From assembly GCA_910592205.1 (NCBI GenBank), contig CAJVPJ010001234.1, forward strand, positions 1-11,247: 11,247 nucleotides of DNA. Reading direction: 5' to 3'. How positions within the stretch are numbered: the stretch's first letter is position 1; each line of letters begins with the position of its first letter. The notes beneath the pieces were generated by a model. It made no database searches and was not told where the DNA came from. It was given only the letters and a program-made list of their open reading frames with translations. Source of the DNA: Paraglomus occultum (Eukaryota; Glomeromycota; Glomeromycetes; Paraglomerales; Paraglomeraceae). Shown piece after piece: positions 1-9,456 of the stretch. A program made the translations under genes and the position numbers.

Positions 1-315
1 ATTATATTATCGATTGGACATACCCATAGTTCTTCGTTGGGGGAATTAAAGAACAACTGGTGAGTAGTCAAATGGAGAGTCCCAACAGTAGTTGTCTGAC
101 CCTTCTCCATATGAACATCCTCAACCTATATGTAGCGAATATCCATCAATGTCATAACATACACGTTTTCCTTCCCTTTATTATTACACAAATACTCGCA
201 TAGCATAGTTCATGCTTTAATACACAGTTCTGTTGTCATTATGTCCGCCCTTTTACCCCTCTTCTCAACGTTTACGAATTCACCTTCCAACCTTAGCTAT
301 CTTTATGGCGTCCAT
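1..315 (-). CDS. Myotubularin-family phosphoinositide 3-phosphatase, N-terminus only (runs off left edge)
   Basis: Two exons can be read on the minus strand. Exon 1 (315-292) gives MDAIKIAK. Exon 2 (from 125 downward, after acceptor TATAG) begins VEDVHMEKGQ and contains VGTLHLTTHQLFF and then EELW. The pattern 'basic start, K-V-x-x-V, GTLHLTxHxLxF, ELW' is that of the PH-GRAM domain that opens myotubularin-like lipid phosphatases, which remove the 3-phosphate from PI3P and PI(3,5)P2 on endosomal and vacuolar membranes. The catalytic domain would lie off the window, so activity cannot be judged. The exon 1 donor is uncertain: joining AAG to GTTGAG needs the weak donor GTTGGA, while the stronger GTGAAT eight bases later breaks the frame. 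Exon 2 either ends at 24 (donor GTATGT) or reads on to the edge. It is divergent from MIC12, with a long gap between. The family assignment comes from a recognised motif, not a search. Confidence 0.55.
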
Positions 316-2187
316 ATTTCTCAAGCAATTGCTCTCAAGCTTTGTCGAGTATAAAAGGAGAGATCAACCAGATTTACAGTGTGTTACGCAAAATTAATAT
401 TAATTAAATGAGACACTTTTTTACTTCTTAAAACATTACAATCACAAAGCGCTCTAATTTCACACGCATTCTTTGTTTCCACCTTACCTTAAAAGGGTTT
501 GGGATCAGGATTGTTACTCCGCCATTTTCCTGAATGAATAATTGGCTTTGGTGTTTGAACCGCCATTTATTATTAATTATTTGATTTACCGCCTATACTA
601 AATCCACTTCATGCAAGCATTTTTTGGAAGAGAGCGGATTGGTCTTTCATCTGCTGATACTGCAGACATGTTTTATTGAAATTGTTTATATAATGCATAA
701 GCAATATGGTATACAAACATGTCAATTTATAGTACAAATGTTTATATGTATCATTTTACGTGACGCGAACAGAAATTTTCAGTTACGATCATGTCTGTGA
801 GAAGAATGTGGCCTTGGGAAACTAAACACCATTCGGAATTCAAGCTCAAGCCAGTCGGGTTACATTGTCAAGAATCTTTTTCATGCACCAAGTTAGTTTC
901 ACTGTATAAATATTCAGGAGAAGCGCTTGGTTTCATACTACTTTATCGTTATTGATTGTTTACAATATAGTCATGTATAATGTGAATTGTTCTGTATTGG
1001 CATAAATCCAACAAATTGCAATCAGACAGATGTGACTGTAACGGAATTTGTTTACTAAATAGTATCTGGTACAAAACTCGCAAGTCTATATAACGGACTA
1101 ACGCTGGAACGCCAGTCCATTATATTGACTTTAACCGTGTATCGGAACATTAATTATTTGCGGTTGTACCACAAAGTGCACGTCACGTTATTACGTGTCG
1201 AGAAACAGGGGTCTCCTGTGAACTTTCCATATACCGGTTCCGGCCGGACGCAGAGAGTCTATGCCAACCCGTCCGATATGAACAGTGTTCCGTTATAGTT
1301 TTGTTATTGATATTTAGACCTTAAACTGATAGCGTTTCATTATGTCTAGAAATGTTTACATTTTTTTATTCGATCTTATTACCGTAAAGCAGCATATAAT
1401 CAAACTACCGAACACTGATAATACGGTTTTAATCATTCATGTGTGTAGTTAATTATATGGGCCATTATATGCTTAAGGTTTCTGTACTAGTTTGATGACA
1501 ACCTCGCGAACCTTAAAAACGTAGCAAAGCTCCATAAGCTAAAAAATCTAAAAAGGACTGCTTCGATTTGTCATGCTTGGTAGCCTGGTAAACATTAGAA
1601 GTTGAAGCGTATAACTGAGTAATTTCAATCAAATATTTTATCACAGTATCATAACTACAATTAACAGAGTTATCGTTTTGAACCCCAATAAGATCCAGCG
1701 GAGCATATAACCGGATTTGGCTTGTGTAGTGGACAATGTCTCAATTTAAAATAAAACCCTGGGACGCACACCGCTACAGCGTATGAAAGTAACGACTTTA
1801 CCACTTGTTAAGGCCAAGAGTGATACCAAAGAAACAAACATAAAATCCGTAAATCACGTTCTTTGATGTGTCAGAAATTATAAAGTATGAGTCTATAACT
1901 GTGTTTATTATTTACCCATCTACAATGAATGCAAGCTTCAAGTTCAAACTTGTGGACATATTCGGTCTTTAGATACTATATGAAGAGACGAAAAGTAAAA
2001 TAATCACCGATCTTGGGTTGTTACAAGTCAATGCCTTTCCTAAGCGGGCTTGTCACCTACGCGATCTGAGACATTTGTCATGCTGCAAATACTGTATAAA
2101 TATTAAAGCTATGCGTACTGTTACACAGTCATTAATTACACCAAGTTTTTTCCGCGTGCTTTTTTTCTATCAGTCTTTCAACGTATC
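316..2187. other. Long intergenic region without a convincing gene
   Basis: No reading frame here looks like a known protein, and most frames are short. Small open stretches exist: a 54-codon frame at 791-955 (+), short minus-strand frames at roughly 480-670, and one at about 1738 (+). None has a recognisable motif. The region is AT-rich and lies between two divergent genes, so it should contain both promoters and 5' UTRs. Two CCGCCATTT motifs lie near 518 and 569, and an imperfect hairpin lies at 1088-1125. Micro-exons or non-coding transcripts cannot be excluded. Confidence 0.5.
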
Positions 2188-2741
2188 ATGGTCAAGTGGA
2201 TAGCTACAGCAACAGGGGTCCTTGTTTCTGGGGCTTTTATTTACCAATTCAGGCATGATATTGATAGCAACACGGCTCGAATTAGACATCATTTGCTGAC
2301 TACACAGAATCATTTGGAAGCGGGCTTACCCGGACACTTAAAGTCTGCAACGGTATGTTTTAGACATGACGGATGCTATATCATCGTTCAAGCCTTTTGT
2401 TTTCTTAATTATGTACTGGGTTATACTGGAATTCTCTTAATCCAATCAACCTAACCCCCTTCTTATCATCATAGTCGCTGCCTCCCCCTCCATCAGGTCC
2501 CAAACAACTACCTCCTAATGACCGTCCACAACTCCCGCTTCCGTCAATATCTCAATTGCGAACATATATGACCCACAGATTGTTGCCAACCTTCAAGTCT
2601 TTATGGAATGACCACATAGCTGGTTTAGCTCGGGGTTTGAATGAATTTACAGCAAAGGACGCCTACAAGTCGGTTACGAATGCTTATGCGACGGTGAAGG
2701 ATCGGAATTCCGACAGCTATGATAGTAAGAAGGAAGAGTAA
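2188..2741 (+). CDS. MIC12: MICOS complex subunit MIC12 (Aim5-like), two exons
   Basis: Exon 1 is 2188-2352 (55 codons) and exon 2 is 2475-2741 including the stop, giving 143 aa. The intron (2353-2474, 122 bp) has donor GTATGT, a CCTAAC branch site near 2449 and acceptor CATAG; it is phase 0 and joins an open frame. The N-terminus MVKWIATATGVLVSGAFIYQ is one predicted membrane segment (about residues 4-20), followed by a charged stretch with a T-x-x-I-R-x-x-L pattern. A proline-rich linker leads to a C-terminal helix containing FKSLWNDHIAGL, matching the WN-x-x-I block near the end of yeast Aim5/Mic12. MIC12 belongs to MICOS in the mitochondrial inner membrane and helps hold cristae junctions. 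The start is the first ATG in frame, directly before the hydrophobic segment. An acceptor at 2496 was rejected because it meets a stop. The family call rests on topology plus the C-terminal motif. Confidence 0.72.
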
Positions 2742-2872
2742 GAAATAATAAGACATTGGACTTATAAAAGTATTAAAGTAATTATTATTACAAGAGTTTT
2801 GTTGCAACCGAGAGCCAGTGTTGGTCAGTTGGAACCTTTATAGGAGTTGTCAATGGAATGTGTGCCAATCAT

Positions 2873-2878
2873 AATAAA
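2873..2878 (+). terminator. Possible poly(A) signal of MIC12
   Basis: AATAAA lies about 130 bases after the MIC12 stop and before the end of the convergent NRDE2 gene. Position fits a 3' UTR, but the hexamer is common in AT-rich DNA. Confidence 0.35.
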
Positions 2879-3012
2879 CAGTCTATAGATCATTTAATGA
2901 GAAAGGTCCTTCTATTTGCAAGGAAACATTTTATATAGTACATTTATTACTTCTTTCCCAACTCATCTGATCTTTCTAGGCTATTGAATTACTTTAACGT
3001 TATTACATCTAC

Positions 3013-3018
3013 TTTATT
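3013..3018 (-). terminator. Probable poly(A) signal of NRDE2
   Basis: On the minus strand AATAAA (within GAAATAAAG) lies about 40 bases after the NRDE2 stop codon at 3059-3061. Together with the MIC12 signal it leaves the two convergent genes almost no spacer, so their 3' UTRs may nearly touch or overlap. Confidence 0.45.
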
Positions 3019-3058
3019 TCATGTCTGTACCACGTGATCAATTGTCGCTTTACTTGCT

Positions 3059-6000
3059 CTATTCGTAATCATCAAAGGAAACACGTAAGCGCATTCCTGT
3101 AGACATCATTAAACCCATCACGGATTCTTTTTCAGTATCTGTCATTGATGGCATGGTAAATGCTTCTAATATCAGACCTGTAAAGAAAATAATAATCATT
3201 ACCATAAGAATACAATTATAAGGGACATGCTAACAACAAAGTATTGTCATACTTTTGGCCCAAGGACATTCGCGTAAAGCACGGAAATAAATAGCTTTTG
3301 CTCTCTCCAAATCCCCGATATGCTTTTCGAAATTAATATATAAACTCCAAATGGCTACAGAATGCCGTGATCTATAGATACAAAGAAATAAAGTAAGTAC
3401 AAGCTATACGCATATCGGTTAGTAACATTCTCATATGACACTTTACTTTGGACATTCAGCAGCGCGTTCAAATAGCGAACGGATAAAATTTACGTTATAA
3501 TTTTGATGTCGACGCATCTCCGCATACAAAGCAAAAGTCCATAACACGTGATTAGGTTTGCTACAGACACGTTAGTCAAGTACAACGAATACAGTACAAT
3601 GACATGCAACGATATACTACACCAAAATTCTACCTTGCAAGTGCTATGTCCAGCTGAGACCTAACGCGTCCGGCAATTTTAGATCTTTCCTCATTGGCTA
3701 AATACAATGAAAGAAATATAACATTGCTAGAAAATATAGATAACGCTCGTTCTAGTACATTGCGCAGTACTTTCGGTTGAAATATCGTGCTCGTGTTCAT
3801 GTGCCAGTATATAAGTTTGACGTATGTGTTATGTGGTGGTCAAGGATCCAATTAAAAGAAAAGATAGATAACTTTTTCCGATCCGTCATACTCTTGGTAA
3901 CAACCAATAAATTCAATAAAGGATATGCAATGTACGTCAACTCGCAGTTAACGCTATCTAATTCCCCTAAAGTTTCGAATAAGCTTATTAGACGGTCAAA
4001 TACTTCACACGCTTTTTCCAATCCTGAATTAAGGTATTGCATCAAAGCAAAGCAGCAGCAGCGCTCCAATTGTACTCGCGCGTCTGTTAATGTTGAGAGT
4101 GATGCCAACTGTTCCATTTGTTGTTCATAAGACTACGATAGCAGAGAACGAGGACATCAGAAATAATACATAAAATCATAAATGTTCATACAAAATGTCA
4201 TATACATACTCTTCGAGCCTTCAACAACTTAACCATGTTTGGTGCATTTGTCAATATCGTATCTAAAAGGGAAATCGACTGTTAGAGACTACAGTCTACA
4301 TTTTGGGTACCAAATCAACTAACGCACCAAAACTAGTAGTGAATATAGCTTCTTCGCTTTGCAATTGAAGGATGTCTGTTAAAAAGCCAGTCAAGGAATC
4401 CCACTATCAACACCAATTAAATATGTGTCATAGTAAACGAATACGTAAAAGGATACTTAGGGCAGCAGTTCTCTCTCCCTGTTCTATTTCTAATTCAGCA
4501 AACATGCGATAAAGGAAAGGAGCATCGATTTCGTATTCTTTGCCATAGGAACGCCCCATGACAATTGCAGTCTTATATATTTCACGGGCCTATCAATCGA
4601 GATGAAGTACATATGGATCAGAGGAGAGCAGAGAAAATAATAGAATATAAGAGAAATGTAAATACACAATACTTTGTCGATATTTCCTCGGGATTTTTCA
4701 AGTTGCGCATACCAGTTCCATAGCAATAAATTTGAACGATCAGTATTTAATAGCTCTTTCGCAGACTTTACTCTATAAGAATGAAGGTATTGAATATACG
4801 CTATTAACAACCTTCAATATTTCACAGTGGCAAACATGCATAGCTATTTTTTTCAACAACTGACCCTTCAGAGCCACTAATAAAGTGAGGTGGCACCAAA
4901 TTCCAGACATGCACTCCAATGTTCTTTGCAATATTTTTCAGTTGCACAAAAGCTTCTCTATGAAAACACAGAAATCTCATTAGTCAATCTTCTATTGATA
5001 CTGCCACACTTTGTTTCAAACTTACCCGGCAAATTCCACATCCGCATTACTTATATCCAAATCATCGTACATAGCAAACCACTTCCCATTATTAAATAAG
5101 TTATCAACTTGCTGAGGGAAAGCTTTTATTGGGAAATCCAAATATTTCCATCCCAGACCACCCCTTTCTTTTGTCTTGTTGTCCATCGTTCCAACCGCAG
5201 CATCCTCATCATCCGGCTCGCCCAAAGCATGAAAGAATTTGTTCTTCATTATAATCTCATGTCCCGCTTCGTAATGCAAAAAAGAGTCCGTAAAGAGACT
5301 GTGCTTTGAAACAATACAAGGATTGAAATTCAGACCAAGATAATTGAAGCATCCATATATCAGTTGCGTCATTGCTGTCTGCGTTCTGACGGGGAAAATA
5401 TAATTCCGTATATCATCAAATAGGACTAGTCGAAAAGGATCCTCGGCAGAGGCATCCGCGTCGGCAAGAAGGTCGTCAGTACGCAAAGAATAACGATATA
5501 CGCTATCGAGTGCTCGCTCCTGATGAAGCCACGACGTGAATTTGTCTTCAGATGAAGGAAGAGACTCGAGATTTATTGATGAAGTTGTTTGTGGTAAGAT
5601 TGTCGAATCCTCTAGCAAACATTGTTGTGACCAGATTAGAAGGCGTTCGGAAAATAAAAGTTAAATATATGATATTATTTACCGCCGTTGTGATAAAACG
5701 ACCATCCCTTTGCGCCCTGTCAGAAAGTAAATGTGTATTTAGCCTGCAAAGAATGGTAAATCAGTTGTTGACTCCTCGTTAATATGCACCTTCTCTCCAA
5801 AACGTGGCTTCTCACTTCCCCAAAATTCTTCCAGTGCCTCTATGATATCTTCAAAATTAGATGAGTGTAATTCTTTGGGTGCAAAAAAGGTTATTTCCAT
5901 CATTGCTTGCCAACAAGCATATGCCTTTTCAGTAAATCCTACAAATAGTGTGAGAGATAGTTTGATAACAAATTCATTGCACAAACGTGTGCCTCATAAA

Positions 6001-7944
6001 CGTATTCTCTAGGTACATACCTGAATCTCTTAGGAAAAAGCAGACACGCATAAAGACGCGTAACAAAGCCAGCTCAATGCGTTCAGGGTCTATAATGAGA
6101 AGACCATCGTGAATATAGATGCTATTCATACAATTGTATATTTAGACATGTTTCACGCTCAAATTACCTTCGTGTAGTTGTTGTTTCAGCACAGCAATAC
6201 AATGGGCGTAAGCATCTTCACAATTCTTCACCGTGAACCCACTGAGAAGTGTCTGTCTAAAGTCAATGTACTCCATCCATAAAGACACTGACTGTGAATT
6301 TGTTGCCATGACTTCATCCCATTTTCCAAGCAGTTCTGGTGTCCTATAAATATGCTTTTTATATATCAGGACTCAGTAATAATGTTGTTAATAACATACA
6401 ATGGGCTGAGCTACATACTTCCATAATCTCTCAGCACACTTGAGATAGCCCAGCAATAACTTCTCATTACCGGGATTAGCAGTTAGAGCTTTTTCATAAA
6501 TACTGAGTTTGACTTCATTGATACTAGAAGCCGTGGCACTAGATGTTAACTTCTTGCCTATCTGCATTGCCTTATCTTGGAATTCGATAAACTCAATCCA
6601 TAAATCAACGTCTTGAGAATGCTAAATGTGCAGATTGTTAATAATAATAATAAAATATAAATAGTAAACACTGATGTATGAATATAAATTATTTACTTCT
6701 GCCAATTGCAGCGTATATTCTTTGATCTTTTGGCGGACCAACTTGTCCTGAGGCGCAATTTCTTCGACTTCAGTAAATAGCACATTTGTATCTCCATCGT
6801 TAGATTTTGTTCCCAATGTAATATCTCGGTAATCCGGGAGGATACTGTCTTCTGTCTGCTTAGTATCTTCATCATCATCCAGTGGAACAAAATCATTAAT
6901 CCAGAATGGTGTGGGATCGTGTGATTTCCGTATTGGAAGTCTGCATTATCCGCAATATATGTCAATAGAGAACTGATAATACATAAGTCTATATAGCAAT
7001 ATTCGAAACCTTTCTGTTTCACGCCCATTATCCATTGGTGCTAGTATTTGATGCATATACCGCGTATTCTATTCAAATAAAACAAAGTTTATTTAGCCAT
7101 GAAATGTCTCTAAAAAAGCATATGATTGTACTGTTTCCACATACTTTCTTATCTTTCTTTGAGTAGTAAATATCTTCGATAATCTCGGCAGAACCTTCGT
7201 GCCTCTTACGACTTATTCTATAGTTTGGAGGCAAGCCAAGAACTTTCCCTCCTGTACAACAATTCACATTGAATTGCGTTATATAACACGCTCAATTGCA
7301 TTCTGCGACATTGTTAAAGGAATGACCGAAATGCATTACCTCCAGAACGACGGTATCGTGGTACTTCATACTTGTAAGTACCACCATAAACAAGATTATT
7401 CGTGTCTCCTCTTCGATCAATAAAATAGGTTCCAGTATCTAAAGAAAATCTTATAAGAATGCGCAAACATTAGTTCCAATCGAAACATCTGCTCAAGATG
7501 CATTTCTAAAGTACCTCTCAGATCGAGAAATGTCAGTGGGCTTCTTTCGAGTCTACACAAGGCATGTTATTGATGAGTATCAGTATCGCTAACAAAATAG
7601 GTTGGACAGATCAATTAAAATTTCTGCCATACCTTGTCTTTATCTTCTTTCCTATGCTTTTTATCCTTTCGTTTTCGATCGGATTTATCTTTACGTCGTT
7701 CCCGACTGCGGTTTTTTCTTCCTTTCGATCTCGATCTGTCTTTCCGTACATGTTCTTCCTTACGACTTTTATATCGATCATCGTCCGAAGAGTAGGAAGA
7801 GGAAGAAGAGGAGTAATGTCGACGTTTTTCACGACGAGTATGTGGCGCAAGTCCTCCACCCGAACTAGAAGACTGCGAAGGGAGGCTAGGAAAAGAGAGA
7901 AACTTGGGAACGTTCTCTGAAGGAACTTCTTGATCCGAAGACAT
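3059..7944 (-). CDS. NRDE2: NRDE2 nuclear RNA-surveillance/splicing factor, 22 exons, 1100 aa
   Basis: Exons (minus, 5' to 3'): 7944-7633, 7552-7515, 7449-7340, 7251-7145, 7068-7010, 6940-6697, 6621-6419, 6343-6168, 6089-6021, 5938-5790, 5716-5683, 5611-5026, 4957-4865, 4811-4673, 4589-4457, 4375-4328, 4262-4210, 4132-3927, 3825-3634, 3560-3447, 3371-3253, 3177-3059. They sum to 3303 bases with all phases matching. Residues 1-104 are Ser-rich, then Arg/Lys-rich, typical of a nuclear protein. TGTYFIDRRGD (about 122-132) and FVPLDDDEDT (about 226) are family blocks. HAT-type helical repeats start at DLWIEFIEFQD (about 296) and run to RALRECPWAK near the end. Length is close to human NRDE2 (about 1160 aa). 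NRDE2 proteins bind the helicase Mtr4/Mtl1 and affect RNA decay and intron retention. The start ATG opens the Ser/Arg-rich exon. Less certain joins are the exon 3 acceptor (TAAG), the exon 9 acceptor and the 53-bp intron after exon 13. Confidence 0.88.
3826..3926 (-). other. U12-type AT-AC intron in NRDE2 (intron 18)
   Basis: The intron starts ATATCCTTT, identical to the minor-spliceosome AT-AC donor consensus. A branch-site-like ATCCTTGAC lies at 3839-3847 (branch A at 3840), and the intron ends in AC 14 bases later, within the short spacing typical of this class. Exon 18 ends ...TYI plus GC, and exon 19 begins with A, giving Ala and then YVKLIYWHMN. There is no AG dinucleotide on this strand between about 3793 and 3870, so no GT-AG acceptor can produce this exon start. 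Confidence 0.8.
4376..4456 (-). other. U12-type GT-AG intron in NRDE2 (intron 15)
   Basis: The donor GTATCCTTT and the branch-site sequence TTCCTTGAC (4390-4398, branch A at 4391) are perfect matches to the minor-spliceosome consensus. The acceptor AACAG follows 15 bases after the branch A. The join is phase 1 and gives TAALNILQLQ, in line with the family pattern at this place. A downstream donor GTATTC at 4444 is also in phase, but lacks the U12 donor. Confidence 0.72.
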
Positions 7945-8075
7945 GAATACAACACATGAATTTGAATTGGGTGAAGGTTAATATTAATATTGGTTTGGTT
8001 TCGTGTAACTACGGCACCAAAAGAGGAAGGATCCCTAGTTTTGGATATATCGATATGTGGCATGCCCTAAAAAAG

Positions 8076-8647
8076 GGCAGACTTGTGTCCCTTAAGCCAC
8101 GCAAGCCACATGATTAAAGTTAATATACCATAAACAGCTTTAGCTATTACCGTTACCGTCTAAATAGACTCTTTCACCAGCATATTAGTAAATGAACAAT
8201 TTCCATTCATTGATCCCGTGGGAAGAGAAATCAAAGACATGATTAAAACATTCACTGCTTCATCAGCTAATGTCTGTACTTATTTTCCTCCCTCCGATAT
8301 TGTCAAAGAAATCTTGTTTATCTGTGGGCCTATTTATTGTATATTGGTAATTGGTATAATAATAATAATAGAAAAATTGGAAGCTTTTTGCTCGATATTC
8401 TTATCCGACCTATAGCAAAAACCACAATGATTATCGAGTCACATTGGCGAGTTCTCAAATATAATTACAAATATAGCTATAACAGACCTCGTCTCGATTA
8501 TTTGAACCATATCATAACGCGCCGCTTGCTTCCGGTGATACTAATACAATGGAGAACTTTAAATTTCCAATCAGAAAGCTTGTTACAACAGAAAGCTCGA
8601 CCAATAATTTATCAAGATTTGTGTGGCTTAAGGGACACGAGTCTGCC
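8076..8647. mobile_element. Inverted-repeat-bounded insertion holding a MULE transposase remnant
   Basis: The left arm 8076-8100 begins GGCAGACTTGTGTCCCTTAA. The right arm 8623-8647 is its reverse complement with one mismatch in 25. The outer length is 572 bp, and a MULE-like transposase fragment (8194-8566) lies wholly between the arms, so they may be terminal repeats of a shrunken copy. I found no target-site duplication directly outside the arms. An A/T-rich similarity continues a little beyond both arms but is imperfect. The left arm is about 130 bp upstream of the NRDE2 start codon, so it may lie in that gene's promoter or 5' UTR. The element class is not proven. Confidence 0.45.
8194..8566 (+). 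pseudogene. MULE-like transposase fragment
   Basis: The clearest part, about 8320-8566, reads LVYLWAYLLYIGNWYNNNNR, then TTMIIESHWRVLK, NRPRLDYLNHII and LLPVILIQW. In MULE-type transposases of fungi the same order occurs: a YLWAYLW-NWY block, then an ESHWRVLK block, then a helix with RPRLD, ahead of the SWIM zinc finger. About 8194-8300 continues in another frame (FPFIDPVGREIKDM), which implies at least one frameshift. The catalytic DDE core upstream and the SWIM finger downstream are missing, and there is no usable start, so this is a dead fragment. It sits between the 25-bp inverted repeats. Confidence 0.6.
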
Positions 8648-8926
8648 GCGAAAATTTTTGTTATGCCTGTTTCTCCAGGCGGAAAAAGTAAGTTGGTTAC
8701 TGCTGAAGGGTAAACTGAAAGCGAAACTACTTATACTTCCCTAATGTTTGCTATCAATAAGATTCAGAAGATTTTGACTACTTCAAACAAAGTTGAAAAT
8801 GAAAACCCCTTCCTATTCCTTGACTCCTCACCTACTGAAATCACAACTGCTGATAATTTTGTTCAAGATGAAGATTATAAGCACCCAGATGTTTGTTACA
8901 TCATTGAACTTGTTCGCTATATGTAA
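8549..8926 (+). pseudogene. Unrecognised reading frame with one internal stop
   Basis: From ATG 8549 the frame is open for 54 codons (MENFKFPIRKLVTTESS, then FVWLKGHESAAKIFVMP and SKLVTAEG), hits TAA at 8711-8713, and continues open for 70 codons (MFAINKIQKILTTSNK, then NPFLFLDSSPTEI and QDEDYKHPDVCYII) to TAA at 8924. Composition looks protein-like on both sides of the stop, suggesting a single nonsense change or an intron. Donor-like GTAAGT occurs at about 8690 and at 8923, the second overlapping the final stop, so it could be an exon of a longer gene. It overlaps the transposase fragment in a different frame and contains the right inverted-repeat arm (VWLKGHESA). I recognise no family. Confidence 0.35.
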
Positions 8927-9103
8927 GTATGGGAATTGTAATTATTACATGTAATAGTCACTGGTATTTTGGAATAACTGAATATTCATGTAAGTAGGTA
9001 TAATATGATTGATAGAAAAATACCACAATGAGAAAATTCAGAATGAGTAATATATTAATGGGCTTTTTAGGTACATTTTTGGTGTTTGGATGATTAAATA
9101 TAA

Positions 9104-9410
9104 ACTTATTACGGCATCAAAATCAATGACGATTAATTTAAATTTTGTGTATTTTTTTGATATCCTTTTTGATCACTATTTAGCTTTCTATTACTGTGAG
9201 AGCATCCGCTCTACTTGTTGATAAAAACTTATTATGACGTCAAAATCAATAACGATTTATTCATGTTTGGTGTATTTTTTGATATCCTATTTGATTACTA
9301 ATTAGTTTTCTGTTACTGTGAGCACATCCTCTCTATTCGATGTTTAAAACTTATTGCGACGTTAAAATCGATGACGATTTATTTATTATTTACGTTTGGT
9401 GTATTTTTTT
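9104..9410. repeat. Tandem repeat, two and a half units of about 122 bp
   Basis: Units begin with ACTTATT at 9104, 9227 and 9349 (spacing 123 and 122). Each has ACTTATT, a TCAAAATCAAT-ACGATT block and a TGTATTTTTTTGATATCC-like block. The first two also share a TTTCT-TTACTGTGAG block. The third unit stops near 9410 and leads into other sequence. Divergence between units is roughly 15-20 percent by eye, so the array is old. No coding function is seen. Confidence 0.75.
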
Positions 9411-9456
9411 GTATAGCATTCTGGTTCAATCGATACTTAAAAGGTCCAAGAACTTT

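Noticed and set aside
350-357. TATAAAAG box on the plus strand
   Set aside because: It points away from the nearby minus-strand gene, and no plus-strand gene starts shortly after it.
791-955. 54-codon plus-strand frame starting MSVRRMWPWETKHH
   Set aside because: Too short, no recognised family, and no clear splice partner; kept only as part of the intergenic description.
1738-1785. Short ATG frame MSQFKIKPWDAHRYS followed by a GTATGA donor-like site
   Set aside because: Sixteen codons with no downstream exon that continues in a convincing frame.
4812-4864. Apparent frameshift in NRDE2 near SGSEG
   Set aside because: A 53-bp phase-2 intron (donor GTCAGT, acceptor GAAG) joins ISGSEG to LLIAYIQYL and matches the family pattern, so no mutation is needed.
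6862-6871. U12-donor-like GTATCCTCC inside NRDE2 exon 6
   Set aside because: The frame stays open across it (EDSILPDYRD), and no matching branch site or acceptor was needed.
7564-7920. 118-codon plus-strand frame rich in Phe, Ser and Arg
   Set aside because: It is the antisense shadow of the NRDE2 Ser/Arg-rich exon.
7611-8063. 150-codon minus-strand frame starting MPHIDISK
   Set aside because: It overlaps NRDE2 exon 1 in a different frame; the Ser/Arg-rich frame starting at 7944 splices correctly into the conserved exons.
8943-8956. 14-bp perfect palindrome TATTACATGTAATA
   Set aside because: AT-rich palindromes of this length are expected by chance in such sequence, and no gene context supports an operator.
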